A stretch of 64,000 nt of DNA from Castellaniella sp. MT123 (GCF_039614765.1 NZ_CP154879.1:372001-436000); one strand, 5' to 3'; positions 38,886 through 47,793 are shown, counted from the first letter of the stretch. The notes: generated by a model not told the origin, from the letters alone. Translations and numbers: made by a program.

Positions 38886-40943
38886 ATGTCCCAGGGTCCC
38901 CAGGCCATGGAGTCCCTGGCGTATCATCCCCGGACTTCACCCATTGACCCGGCTGTTTCCTTGATGCTGACTGACGATCTGAACGACATTTTCGGCCCTG
39001 ACGGTCCGCTGGCCCGGCAACTGCCGGGCTATGCGCCGCGCACGGCCCAGCAGGAACTGTCGGCCGCCATCCAGGAAACGATCGACACCAGCCGCGTGCT
39101 GATTGCCGAGGCCGGGACAGGGACCGGCAAGACCTGGGCTTATCTGGTGCCGGCCTTCCTGTCCGGGGACAAGGTGCTGGTGTCGACCGGGACCCGTACC
39201 CTGCAGGACCAGCTGTTTCGCCGGGACATCCCGCGCCTGCGCGAGGCCCTGTCCATGTCGGTGAACGTGGCGCTGCTGAAGGGGCGCAGCAATTACGTCT
39301 GCCATTACCACCTGGAACGCCTCGAGCAGGATGAGCGCGGACTCAAGTCCCGCGAGGAAGCCGCGCAGCTGCGGCAGATCCGCCAATTCACGCAGATCAG
39401 CGAAAGCGGCGACAAGGCCGATCTGCCGTCCGTCCCCGAGACGGCGGACATCTGGAACCGGGTGACGTCCACGCGTGAAAACTGCCTGGGACAGGAATGT
39501 CCCTACGTGCGTGACTGCTTCTTGCTGAAGGCTCGCCGCCATGCCCAGGAAGCCGACGTCGTGGTGGTCAACCATGCGCTTTTCATGGCGGATCTGGCCC
39601 TGCGCGAGGAGGGCATTCCCGATCTGCTGCCGGAAACCCGGCTGGTCGTGTTCGACGAAGCGCATCAGTTGCCCGAGACCGCGACGCGCTTCCTGGGACA
39701 AAGCCTGTCCCTGCATCAGGTGCTGGACTGCGCCCGCCTGGCCGAAGCCGCAGGCCTGGCCCATGCGCGCGAGACGGTTCGCTGGAGCGACCTGTGCCGG
39801 GCGCTGGAATCGGCCGCGCGCGAATTGCGGCTGGTCAGCGCGCCTGTCGGTCGGATGCCCGGCGGGCGGGCGACCTTCGACCAGATTCCCGACTCAGCCG
39901 CGTTCGACCTCGCGCTCGATCAGTTGGCGCAGGCACTTGATGCCTTGGCGGAGTCGCTGGGCACGCAGGAAGAGCGTCATCCGGATCTGGCCGCCGCCGC
40001 CCGCACAGCACGTACGTTGCGTGCGCGCCTGCTGCAGTGGGCCGAGCCACCCCGAGGAGAGCCGGAACCGGCCGATCAGGCCGCCGTGCGCTGGATCGAG
40101 CACAGTCAGCATTCCGTGCGGCTGCATCGGGCGCCCCTGTCGGTAGCCCGTATTTTTTCCGGATTCCGGCGCCTGGATCAGGCGTGGGTGCTGACGTCGG
40201 CGACGCTGTCGGTGCGCGGGAATTTCGGGCATTTTCAGCATCAGCTCGGCCTGCACGATGCGCAGACCGCCAGTTGGTCCTCGCCCTTCGACTATCGGGC
40301 CCAGGGGCTGCTGTATGTGCCTGGTACCCTGCCATGGCCCAATGACCCAGGCTTCATCGACGCTTTCACCCAGGCGCTGCTGCCTCTGGTCGATGCTTGT
40401 GCCGGCGGTGTGCTGGTGCTGTGCACCACACTGCGCGCCGTCGATCGCGTGGCGGATCAGCTGTTGCGTGGTCTGCTGTCCTCGGATCGGCCGGTCATGC
40501 GCCAAGGCGAGGCCACGAGGGGCGTACTCCTGGAACGCTTCCGGGCGGCGGGCAATGCGGTGCTGGTGGGCAGCACCAGTTTCTGGGAAGGCATCGACGT
40601 GCCGGGGGATGCGCTGACGTTGGTGGCGATCGACAAGCTGCCCTTTGCGCCGCCCGACGATCCGGTGCTGGAAGCCCGGTTGAACGCCTGCCGCGCCGAA
40701 GGTGGCAATCCCTTCATGGAATACCAGTTGCCTCAGGCCGCACTGCTGTTGAAGCAGGGTGCTGGACGCCTGATCCGGTCGGAACAGGACTGGGGCGTCC
40801 TGATGGTGGGTGATGGCCGGCTGGTGGACAAGCCCTACGGCCGGCTGCTGTGGCAGGGCCTGCCGCCCTTCGCGCGTACGCGGGAGGCCGCCGTCGCGCT
40901 GGATTTTTTGGCGAACCCGCCGGCGGGCGTCAAAGCCAGTTGA
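38886..40943 (+). CDS. ATP-dependent helicase, DinG/YoaA (XPD-like) family
   Basis: This protein of up to 685 residues is an iron-sulfur superfamily 2 DNA helicase. Walker A is EAGTGTGKTWAYL and the DEAH box is VVFDEAHQLPE. Four cysteines that would bind a 4Fe-4S cluster appear in NYVCHYH, TRENCLGQECPY and VRDCFLL. Late motifs include STSFWEGIDVPGD and QGAGRLIRSEQDWG. Possible starts are 38886, 38907 and 38964 (MLTDDLNDIFG); the last fits family length best. The 3' end overlaps bamD by 14 bases tail to tail. Confidence 0.92.
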   Translation: MSQGPQAMESLAYHPRTSPIDPAVSLMLTDDLNDIFGPDGPLARQLPGYAPRTAQQELSAAIQETIDTSRVLIAEAGTGTGKTWAYLVPAFLSGDKVLVSTGTRTLQDQLFRRDIPRLREALSMSVNVALLKGRSNYVCHYHLERLEQDERGLKSREEAAQLRQIRQFTQISESGDKADLPSVPETADIWNRVTSTRENCLGQECPYVRDCFLLKARRHAQEADVVVVNHALFMADLALREEGIPDLLPETRLVVFDEAHQLPETATRFLGQSLSLHQVLDCARLAEAAGLAHARETVRWSDLCRALESAARELRLVSAPVGRMPGGRATFDQIPDSAAFDLALDQLAQALDALAESLGTQEERHPDLAAAARTARTLRARLLQWAEPPRGEPEPADQAAVRWIEHSQHSVRLHRAPLSVARIFSGFRRLDQAWVLTSATLSVRGNFGHFQHQLGLHDAQTASWSSPFDYRAQGLLYVPGTLPWPNDPGFIDAFTQALLPLVDACAGGVLVLCTTLRAVDRVADQLLRGLLSSDRPVMRQGEATRGVLLERFRAAGNAVLVGSTSFWEGIDVPGDALTLVAIDKLPFAPPDDPVLEARLNACRAEGGNPFMEYQLPQAALLLKQGAGRLIRSEQDWGVLMVGDGRLVDKPYGRLLWQGLPPFARTREAAVALDFLANPPAGVKAS

Positions 40944-41769
40944 CCGGGTTCCAGTAGCTCTTCGGCTCGTTCAGGCCCTGTTTGTAGTATTTGCTGTTGG
41001 GGAAGTTCTTGTCGAGCACGCGCTTGGCGTCGTCGGCCAGTTTCGGCAGATCCAGCTTCTGGTAGCTGATCATCATCAGGTAGAGCGCCTTTTCCACGAT
41101 CGGGGCGCCTTCGAAGTCGGTAACGACCTTCTGGGCCCGGTTGGCGGCTGCCACGTAGGCGCCGCGTTCGTAGTAGTACTGGGCGACGTGGACCTCATTT
41201 TCGGCAATCGTGTTGACCAGCCAGGCGACGCGCTTGCGCGCATCGGGCGTATAGCGGCTGTCGGGGTAGCGCTTGATCAGTTCGTTGAAGGCTTCGTAGG
41301 ATTCGCGCAGACCCTTCGGATCGCGCTCGCTGGGGTCCTGGCGGGTGATGTTCGACAGGATCGCGCTGGGCGGCGTGAAGGTGATCATGCCCTTCAGGTA
41401 GAGCATGTAGTCGGTTCCCGGATGGTTCGGATACTGCTGCATGAATCGGTCGATGGCGGCCTTTGCCTGTTCGGGTTCCTCGTCCTTCCAGTTGACGTAG
41501 GCCTGGTCGATCAGGGCCTGCTGGGCGTAGATGCCGAAGGGGTAGCGGGCCTCGAGGGCTTCCAGGTTCTTGCGGGCGTCGGACCAGCTGCCGGCACTCA
41601 TGTCGGTGCGGGACTGACTATAAAGACGCTCGGCGCTCCAGCCGGCGGTGGGATCCACGTTTCCGGAGGTGGAACTGCAGCCTGCTACCAGTGCCAGGAA
41701 CAGGCCGGCCAGGGCCAGTCGGGCAGGGGACGGCAGGGATTTCAGGAAAACGGGTGCATGCACGGCCAC
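40930..41769 (-). CDS. bamD: Outer-membrane assembly lipoprotein BamD
   Basis: This 279-residue TPR lipoprotein of the BAM complex folds outer-membrane beta-barrels. The lipobox is LALVAGCSS (Cys near 31). The tetratricopeptide repeats contain ALEARYPFGIYAQQALIDQA, FMQQYPNHPGTDYMLYLKG and ELIKRYPDSRYTPDARKR, typical of BamD. It is divergent from rluD, the usual arrangement in Burkholderiales. Its stop overlaps the end of the convergent helicase gene. Confidence 0.96.
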   Translation of the reverse strand: MAVHAPVFLKSLPSPARLALAGLFLALVAGCSSTSGNVDPTAGWSAERLYSQSRTDMSAGSWSDARKNLEALEARYPFGIYAQQALIDQAYVNWKDEEPEQAKAAIDRFMQQYPNHPGTDYMLYLKGMITFTPPSAILSNITRQDPSERDPKGLRESYEAFNELIKRYPDSRYTPDARKRVAWLVNTIAENEVHVAQYYYERGAYVAAANRAQKVVTDFEGAPIVEKALYLMMISYQKLDLPKLADDAKRVLDKNFPNSKYYKQGLNEPKSYWNPVNWL

Positions 41770-41824
41770 GGGGCATCCTTGATCAAGGTGTTAGCATTGT
41801 CGGCAGATTATATGATTTGTCGCC

Positions 41825-42790
41825 ATGCCTGACACAGAGTTCGCCACCGAGGACGCCGGCCCCGAAGAGCCCGAGCTGTTCGAGCTTCCCCTGCACGTTC
41901 TGCCGGACCGCCTGGACAAGGTGCTCGCCCGCCTTTTGCCGCAGCATTCCCGTAGCCGGCTGCAGTCCTGGATCGAGGACGGTCACGTCCGGGTCGACGG
42001 CGCGGTGGGCAAGATCCGCACCCGTGTGGGGCCCGGTGCCCGCATCCAGGTCTGGCCCCAGCGGGCCCCCGAGGACCTGGCGTTCACGCCCGAAGACGTG
42101 GCGTTCGATGTCGTGGCCGACGCGCCAGACTGGATCGTGGTGAACAAGCCTGCGGGCCTGGTGACGCATCCAGGGGCCGGGAACTGGCACGGCACACTGC
42201 TCAACGGTCTGCTGCATCGCTACCCGGAATTGCTGCACGTGGCGCGGGCGGGGATTGTGCACCGCCTGGACAAGGACACCTCGGGTCTGCTGGTGGTGGC
42301 TCGCACGGATACCGCTCAGACCCATCTGGTGCGGCAATTGCAGGCGCGCACGGTCAGACGCGAATACTGCGCGCTGGTGCATGGCACCCTGAAAGGCGAG
42401 GGGACGGTTGACGCTCCCATCGGCCGCGACGCACGGGTGCCGGTGCGCATGAGTGCGGACCGCCCCATCGCGCCCAAGCCGGCCGTGACGCACTATGCCG
42501 CCCAGATGCTGGGCCATTGCGATGATGCCAGCATTTCCGAGGTCGTCTGCCGGCTGGAAACCGGCCGCACGCACCAGATCCGTGTGCATATGGCGTTATT
42601 GCGCCATCCGTTGCTGGGCGACACGCTCTACGGCGGCAGCACGCTTGCCGGGGCCGAACGCCAGATGCTGCATGCGCGCGCGCTCAGCTTTCAGGACCCG
42701 GGCAGCGGGCAGTGGCAGTCCTTTTTCGCCGACCCGCCGGACGATTTCCGCGCGGTGCGCGACCGGATCCAGTGGGATGAGGGGACCTGA
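41825..42790 (+). CDS. rluD: 23S rRNA pseudouridine synthase RluD
   Basis: This 321-residue RluA-family synthase modifies helix 69 of 23S rRNA. The N-terminal S4-like RNA-binding domain (LDKVLARLLPQHSRSRLQSW) precedes the catalytic domain with the active Asp in GIVHRLDKDTSGLLVVAR and the motif ETGRTHQIRVHM. Length and divergence from bamD match RluD. The stop overlaps the pgeF start as TGATG. Confidence 0.95.
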   Translation: MPDTEFATEDAGPEEPELFELPLHVLPDRLDKVLARLLPQHSRSRLQSWIEDGHVRVDGAVGKIRTRVGPGARIQVWPQRAPEDLAFTPEDVAFDVVADAPDWIVVNKPAGLVTHPGAGNWHGTLLNGLLHRYPELLHVARAGIVHRLDKDTSGLLVVARTDTAQTHLVRQLQARTVRREYCALVHGTLKGEGTVDAPIGRDARVPVRMSADRPIAPKPAVTHYAAQMLGHCDDASISEVVCRLETGRTHQIRVHMALLRHPLLGDTLYGGSTLAGAERQMLHARALSFQDPGSGQWQSFFADPPDDFRAVRDRIQWDEGT

Positions 42791-43614
42791 TGAGGACAGT
42801 CGAGTGGGCCAACGGCCTGACGGGGGTGACTGGCGAACCGTGGACCGGTGTGCGGTATTTCTGCACGTGGCGCGCCGGTGGCGTGAGCGCCGCACCCTGG
42901 GACAGCCTGAATCTGGGATTGCACGTCGGTGACGACCCGGCTGCCGTGCAGGAAAATCGGGCCCGCTTGAGGGCTGGACTGCCGGGCGATCCCCTCTGGC
43001 TGAATCAGGTGCACGGCACGGACGTCCGCGAGGATCCGTCCTCGTTGCGGGACGACGGGGCCATTCAGGTGGCCTGCCCGGCGGACGTGGGGCGCGTCGA
43101 ATCGCGGTCGGCCGACGCGGTGCCCTGCGCGGATGCGGCGGCCACGATGCGCCGGGGCCGGCCGCTTGCGATCATGACCGCGGACTGCCTGCCGGTGGTG
43201 CTGGCCGACGAGGAAGGGACCGTGCTGGGGGTTGCGCATGCCGGCTGGCGCGGGCTTGCCGCTGGTGTCCTGGAGAACACCCTGTCCGCCATGCGACGGC
43301 AGGCTCCTCAGGCATCCGGTTGGCGGGCCTGGATCGGGCCGGGCATCGGGCCGACCGCCTTCGAGGTCGGCGATGACGTGCGCTCGGCTTTCGTGGACGG
43401 ACATTCCGCGCTGGCGGCGTATTTCAGTGCCTGCCAGGACAGCGACCGCTGGCTGGCCGACCTTGCCGGGCTGGCCGCCTGGCGGTTGACGCAGGCGGGG
43501 GTGGGGCGTGTGGAAAATAGCGGCGAATGCACCTATCGCCAAGCGGATCGGTATTTTTCCTACCGGCGGCAGGCACGCACGGGGCGCCAGGCCACGCTGG
43601 CCTGGCTGGTATGA
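42790..43614 (+). CDS. pgeF: Purine nucleoside phosphorylase-type protein, YfiH/PgeF family
   Basis: This 274-residue protein was formerly called multicopper oxidase laccase domain. The zinc site residues His, Cys and His are in NQVHGTDV, MTADCLPVV and HAGWRGLAAG. Family members act on purine nucleosides or edit peptidoglycan precursors (PgeF). The ATG overlaps the rluD stop, so the two are co-translated. It lies before the PHA genes, but a promoter separates them. Confidence 0.92.
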   Translation: MRTVEWANGLTGVTGEPWTGVRYFCTWRAGGVSAAPWDSLNLGLHVGDDPAAVQENRARLRAGLPGDPLWLNQVHGTDVREDPSSLRDDGAIQVACPADVGRVESRSADAVPCADAAATMRRGRPLAIMTADCLPVVLADEEGTVLGVAHAGWRGLAAGVLENTLSAMRRQAPQASGWRAWIGPGIGPTAFEVGDDVRSAFVDGHSALAAYFSACQDSDRWLADLAGLAAWRLTQAGVGRVENSGECTYRQADRYFSYRRQARTGRQATLAWLV

Positions 43615-43667
43615 TCACGAAAACAAACGTCATACGGCGGTCTCTGGTTCCTAGCGACTTACCCGGA

Positions 43668-43695
43668 TTGACGCGGCAAGCCAGTATGTCAGAAT
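43668..43695 (+). promoter_or_regulatory. Sigma-70-like promoter of phaC-phaB-phaR
   Basis: TTGACG (43668-43673) and CAGAAT (43690-43695) are 16 bases apart, in the 136-base gap after pgeF. The predicted start is near 43702, giving a leader of about 50 bases to the GTG of phaC. Confidence 0.5.
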
Positions 43696-43750
43696 GAATC
43701 ACACATGAGGTCACGGAATCCTTAGGGGTTTCGCCAGGGCGGGGGGCGCA

Positions 43751-45370
43751 GTGGGCGATACGAATTCATCTCGACGGTTAATGCCGCCCGGTGTTTCGTC
43801 GGAACGTCTGGCCGCCATTCAGTCCGATTTTCTGCAGGCCTGGCAGTCTCTGCTGGATCAGACCCGTCAGGGGGCATTGACGCCGCTGTCCGACCGGCGC
43901 TTTTCCTCGGACGCCTGGTCGACGAATCCGCAGGCGCTGTTTTCCGCCCATGCCTATCTGATCATGACCAACGCCCTGCAGCGCCTGGCGCAGGCTGCGG
44001 ACGTGGGCGACGCCGCGCGTGAACGCCTGCAATTTTCGGTCATGCAGTGGGTCGAGGCTGCCGCGCCGTCGAATTTCCTGGCCAGCAATCCCGATGCCCT
44101 GCGAACGCTCGTGCGCACGCAGGGGGCTTCGCTGCAGCAGGGGCTGGCAAACCTGGTGACTGATTTGCGCCGCCGCCGGATCACTCAGGTGGACGAATCC
44201 GCCTTCGTGCCGGGGGAAAATCTGGCCATCACGCCCGGCGCCGTCGTCTACGAAACCCCCCTCATGCAGGTGATCCAGTATCGCCCGCAGACCACGCAGG
44301 TGCATCAGATCCCCCTGCTGATGGTCCCTCCTTGCATCAACAAGTACTACATCCTGGACCTGCAGCCGGCCAATTCCCTCGTGCGCCATGCCCTGCAAGC
44401 AGGCTTTCAGGTCTACATGATCTCCTGGCGCAATCCGCGCCCGGGCGACACGGACGGCATCGATACCCGCACCTGGGACGACTACATCCAGGACGGCGTG
44501 CTGCGCGCCATCCAGGTTGTGCAGGATATCAGCCGGCAGCCCCGGATCAATGCCCTGGGGTTCTGTGTCGGGGGTACGCTGCTGTCGACGGCGCTGGCGG
44601 TGGCCCGCGCCCGCGGCCAGGATCCGGTGGCCGCACTGACATTGCTGACCACGTTCCTCGACTTTCGCGATACCGGCATCCTGGATGTCTTCGTCGACGA
44701 ACTGCATGCCCGCACGCGCGAACAGCAGATGGGGGCGGGGGGGCTGATGACAGCCGGCGAACTGTCCACCACTTTTTCGTTTCTGCGCCCGTCCGAACTC
44801 GTCTGGAACTACGTCGGCTCGAACTATCTGATGGGCGAATCGCCGCGGGCCTTCGACTTGCTGTCCTGGAACGCCGACGGCACAAACCTTCCCGGGCCGT
44901 TCTTCGCCTGGTATTTCCGCAACACCTACCTCGAAAACCGCCTGAAGACCGGCAAGCTGCGTGTGTGCGACCAGGTCGTCGACCTGCGCACGTTGGACAT
45001 GCCCGCGTACCTGTACGCCTCGCATGACGACCACATCGTGCCCTGGGGATCGGCCTACGCCTCCACGCTCCTGTTGCGCGGGCCGCTGCGCTTCGTGCTG
45101 GGTGAATCCGGCCACATCGCCGGCGTCGTCAATCCGCCCGAACGAGGCCGCCGGGGTTACTGGACGGGGGCGGATGCGGCGCTACCCAGCGACCCGGCCG
45201 ACTGGCTCGCATCCGCCACGCATGCGCGCGGCAGCTGGTGGCCCGACTGGCTGGCCTGGCTGGCCGACCATTCGGGGCCTGTGCGCCGGGCCGGCCGCAC
45301 CCTGGGAAATCGATACTATCCCATCATAGAGCCCGCCCCCGGGCGCTATGTCAAAGTAAAAGCAGACTGA
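43751..45370 (+). CDS. phaC: Class I poly(3-hydroxyalkanoate) synthase
   Basis: This 539-residue polymerase builds polyhydroxybutyrate on granule surfaces. The catalytic Cys is C272 in GFCVGGTLL. The Asp is in SHDDHIVPWGSAY and the His in GESGHIAGVVNPP. Compared with the Cupriavidus enzyme (589 residues) it is a little short at the N-terminus. The GTG at 43751 follows a GGGCGGGGGGC stretch; the next in-frame ATG (43781) has no ribosome-binding site. phaB follows after 11 bases and then phaR, the standard betaproteobacterial set, without phaA. Confidence 0.95.
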   Translation: MGDTNSSRRLMPPGVSSERLAAIQSDFLQAWQSLLDQTRQGALTPLSDRRFSSDAWSTNPQALFSAHAYLIMTNALQRLAQAADVGDAARERLQFSVMQWVEAAAPSNFLASNPDALRTLVRTQGASLQQGLANLVTDLRRRRITQVDESAFVPGENLAITPGAVVYETPLMQVIQYRPQTTQVHQIPLLMVPPCINKYYILDLQPANSLVRHALQAGFQVYMISWRNPRPGDTDGIDTRTWDDYIQDGVLRAIQVVQDISRQPRINALGFCVGGTLLSTALAVARARGQDPVAALTLLTTFLDFRDTGILDVFVDELHARTREQQMGAGGLMTAGELSTTFSFLRPSELVWNYVGSNYLMGESPRAFDLLSWNADGTNLPGPFFAWYFRNTYLENRLKTGKLRVCDQVVDLRTLDMPAYLYASHDDHIVPWGSAYASTLLLRGPLRFVLGESGHIAGVVNPPERGRRGYWTGADAALPSDPADWLASATHARGSWWPDWLAWLADHSGPVRRAGRTLGNRYYPIIEPAPGRYVKVKAD

Positions 45371-45381
45371 AGGAGAACCCT

Positions 45382-46119
45382 ATGAGCGGAAAATTGGCGT
45401 ATGTGACAGGCGGCATGGGCGGGATCGGCACCTCGATCTGTCAGCGGCTGGCCAAGGAAGGCTTTACTGTGGTGGCAGGCTGCGGCCCCAGCCGGGACCA
45501 CGAAAAATGGCTCGACGAGCAAGCCGCCCTGGGCTACAAATTCAATGCGTCCGTTGGCAACGTGTCCGACTGGAACTCCACGGTCCAGGCCTTCGTCCAG
45601 GTCAAGGAACAGTTCGGTCCGGTGGACGTTCTGGTGAACAATGCCGGCATCACGCGCGACGGTGTTTTCCGCAAGATGACCCAGGAAGACTGGCGCGCGG
45701 TCATCGACACCAATTTGAACAGTCTCTTCAACGTCACCAAACAGGTGATCGACGACATGGTCGAACGCCAATGGGGGCGGATCATCAACATCAGCTCCGT
45801 CAACGGCCAGAAAGGCCAGTTCGGTCAGACCAACTATTCCACGGCCAAGGCTGGCATCCACGGCTTCACCATGGCCCTGGCACAGGAAGTCGCGGGCAAG
45901 GGGGTCACCGTCAACACCGTGTCGCCGGGCTATATCGGCACTGAAATGGTGCGTGCCATCCGCCCCGACGTGCTGGAAAAGATCGTCGCCACGATTCCGG
46001 TGAAACGCCTGGGCACGCCCGAGGAGATCGGTTCCATGGTTGCCTGGCTGGCATCGGATGACGCGGGCTTTTCGACGGGGGCGGATTTCTCGCTCAACGG
46101 CGGCCTGCACATGGGTTGA
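45382..46119 (+). CDS. phaB: Acetoacetyl-CoA reductase
   Basis: This 245-residue NADPH-dependent SDR supplies (R)-3-hydroxybutyryl-CoA to PhaC. It has TGGMGGIG, NNAGITRDGVFRKM, the Ser in NISSVNGQKGQFGQ, Tyr/Lys in NYSTAKAG, and the PhaB-type tail NGGLHMG. AAGGAGAA lies before the ATG at 45382. It is the canonical copy; the paralogue at 27290-28036 is in the exporter operon. Confidence 0.96.
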   Translation: MSGKLAYVTGGMGGIGTSICQRLAKEGFTVVAGCGPSRDHEKWLDEQAALGYKFNASVGNVSDWNSTVQAFVQVKEQFGPVDVLVNNAGITRDGVFRKMTQEDWRAVIDTNLNSLFNVTKQVIDDMVERQWGRIINISSVNGQKGQFGQTNYSTAKAGIHGFTMALAQEVAGKGVTVNTVSPGYIGTEMVRAIRPDVLEKIVATIPVKRLGTPEEIGSMVAWLASDDAGFSTGADFSLNGGLHMG

Positions 46120-46124
46120 GACAG

Positions 46125-46691
46125 ATGCCACAAACGACAGCTACGCAGTCCGAGCGACTGATCAAGAAATATCCCAACCGCCGGCTCTACGATACCCAGA
46201 CCAGCGCCTACATCACGCTGGCCGACATCAAACAACTGGTTCTGGATCACGCGGTGTTCCGGGTCGTCGATGCCAAAAGCGGTGACGACCTGACCCGCAG
46301 CATCCTGCTGCAGATCATCCTCGAGGAAGAATCCGGCGGCGTGCCCATGTTCTCGGCCAATGCCCTGGCCCAGATCATCCGTTTCTATGGGCATGCCATG
46401 CAGGGGGTCATGGGCACCTTCCTGGAAAAAAACATCCAGGTGCTGATGGACATCCAGGACCGCATGACGGAACAGTCGCAGGGACTGTATCAGCAGCACT
46501 TCGGGCCCGAGGCCTGGGCGCAGCTCATGAACATGCAGACGCCAGCCCTGCAGAACATGATGAACAACTACATAGAGCAAAGCCGCAACCTGTTCGTGCA
46601 GATGCAGGATCAGATGCAGGACCAGACACGCAGCCTCTTCACCGGCTTCCCCTTCCCGGGCCAGCCCGACACAGGCAAGAAAAAGGGCTAG
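46125..46691 (+). CDS. phaR: Polyhydroxyalkanoate synthesis repressor PhaR
   Basis: This 188-residue regulator binds both DNA and PHB granules and represses phasin genes until polymer forms. The family signature is ERLIKKYPNRRLYDTQTSAY, followed by SILLQIILEEE. The C-terminal half is Gln/Met-rich, which probably mediates polymer contact. The ATG at 46125 is chosen over a TTG that overlaps the phaB stop. A strong terminator follows 11 bases after the stop. Confidence 0.95.
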   Translation: MPQTTATQSERLIKKYPNRRLYDTQTSAYITLADIKQLVLDHAVFRVVDAKSGDDLTRSILLQIILEEESGGVPMFSANALAQIIRFYGHAMQGVMGTFLEKNIQVLMDIQDRMTEQSQGLYQQHFGPEAWAQLMNMQTPALQNMMNNYIEQSRNLFVQMQDQMQDQTRSLFTGFPFPGQPDTGKKKG

Positions 46692-46702
46692 GCCATCGCC
46701 GG

Positions 46703-46729
46703 AACCGGGGAATCGCATTCCCCGGTTTT
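46703..46729 (+). terminator. Intrinsic terminator after phaR
   Basis: An 11-base perfect stem AACCGGGGAAT / ATTCCCCGGTT with a CGC loop is followed by TT. Its T-tract merges with the FNR-like palindrome that starts at 46728, so termination and the next promoter overlap. Confidence 0.88.
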
Positions 46730-46741
46730 GATGCGCATCAA
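46728..46741. promoter_or_regulatory. Perfect FNR/ANR-type box upstream of ftrABCD
   Basis: TTGAT-GCGC-ATCAA matches the consensus fully and extends to a TTTTGATGC/GCATCAAAA palindrome. With a -10-like TAAATT at 46785-46790 and a start near 46797, the centre lies at about -62, a class I activator position. The start site is a guess. Confidence 0.65.
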
Positions 46742-46785
46742 AAATTTTTCATCTTTTCTGGATTTCCGGTTTTGTAAGGTGGTAA

Positions 46786-46804
46786 ATTAACGAGAATCAT
46801 TCTT
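46786..46804. promoter_or_regulatory. Fur-like iron box upstream of ftrABCD
   Basis: The 19-base stretch around GAGAATCATTCTT matches the classical Fur consensus at about 13 of 19 positions and overlaps the probable core promoter, as expected for iron repression. The Bordetella ftr operon is iron-repressed, which supports this. Confidence 0.6.
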
Positions 46805-46826
46805 CTTACGATCTCGGAGATCATTC

Positions 46827-47363
46827 ATGGTGAACAAGCTGTTCGTAGCACTGGCTGGGCTGAGTCTGGCATCGTCCTCATTTGCGGCTGAATACCCTAT
46901 CGGCCAGCCGAAAGACATCAATGGCCTGGAAGTCGCGGCGGTGTACCTGCAGCCTGTCGAGATGGCGCCGGAAGGCATGATGCGTGCGGCGAAGGACTCC
47001 GACATCCACCTCGAAGCCGATATCCATGCGACCGCCGACAACAAGAATGGTTTGCCCGAAGGCTCCTGGGCTCCCTATCTGAATGTCCAGTATGTCCTGC
47101 AGAAACAAGGCAGCGACAAGGCCCTGAAGGGCGATCTGATGCCGATGGTGGCCAACGACGGCACGCACTATGGGGATAACGTCAAGCTTGAAGGCCCCGG
47201 CAAGTATCAGCTGACTGTCATTGTCGGTTCCCCCGAGACCGCGCACGACAACCACTTCGGCCGTCATGTGGACAAGGAAACGGGCGTTGCCCCCTGGTTC
47301 AAGACCTTCGAAGTGAAGTACGACTTCGTCTATGCCGGCACGGGCAAGAAGGGCGGCTATTGA
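46827..47363 (+). CDS. ftrA: Periplasmic ferrous-iron binding protein FtrA (P19/Tp34 family)
   Basis: This 178-residue exported protein has a signal peptide ending near A21 (LASSSFAAEYPIG). It belongs to the P19/Tpd family that binds iron and copper at the dimer surface. Candidate metal ligands are H61, E63, H67, M107 and H114 in HLEADIHA and MPMVANDGTHYGDN. It is the first gene of the four-gene Bordetella-type ferrous iron system; the next three follow in the same order as ftrBCD. The promoter carries Fur-like and FNR-like sites. Confidence 0.92.
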   Translation: MVNKLFVALAGLSLASSSFAAEYPIGQPKDINGLEVAAVYLQPVEMAPEGMMRAAKDSDIHLEADIHATADNKNGLPEGSWAPYLNVQYVLQKQGSDKALKGDLMPMVANDGTHYGDNVKLEGPGKYQLTVIVGSPETAHDNHFGRHVDKETGVAPWFKTFEVKYDFVYAGTGKKGGY

Positions 47364-47376
47364 GGTGGCACCGGTC

Positions 47377-47793
47377 ATGACTTCGCACATGTTTCAGTTC
47401 TCTCCAACCCATGACATTCCGGGATGGTCGGCCGGCGTCACCCGGGGCGCGCGCGCCTGGCTGGCGTTGGCGCTGCTGTCGCTGGCCGGGTGGCTGGCGC
47501 CGCTGTCCGCGGCACATGCCGAAATGCCGGTCTATACGCTGACCTTCAATGCGGACGGAACCTTCGAGCCCACCCGGCTGGAAGTCCCCGCCGGGCGGTT
47601 CAAGATCGTGCTGGTGAACAAAAGCACCAAGGCGGTCGAATTCGAAAGCCTGCCCTTGCGCAAAGAAAAGGTCCTGGGTCCGGGAGTGACATCCTTTATC
47701 GTGTTCACCCTCTCGCGACCAGGCGAATACCCCTTCTTCGATGATTTCCACCCCCAGGTGAAGGGCACCCTGGTGGTATTGCCCAAACCCTGA
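47377..47793 (+). CDS. ftrB: Cupredoxin-like periplasmic protein FtrB
   Basis: This 138-residue protein has a hydrophobic signal (WLALALLSLAGWLAPLSAAH) then a cupredoxin fold with EVPAGRFKIVLVNKSTKAVEF and a C-terminal EYPFFDDFHPQVKG. It lacks the canonical Cys-x-His copper loop. In Bordetella FtrB is proposed to oxidise ferrous iron before import. The ATG at 47377 follows GAGGTGG, 13 bases after ftrA; ftrC starts 15 bases later. Confidence 0.88.
   Translation: MTSHMFQFSPTHDIPGWSAGVTRGARAWLALALLSLAGWLAPLSAAHAEMPVYTLTFNADGTFEPTRLEVPAGRFKIVLVNKSTKAVEFESLPLRKEKVLGPGVTSFIVFTLSRPGEYPFFDDFHPQVKGTLVVLPKP

Noticed and set aside
41776-41788. FNR-like site CTTGATCAAGG in the bamD/rluD gap
   Set aside because: The two half-sites abut with no 4-base spacer, so it does not fit the FNR consensus; probably a chance palindrome.
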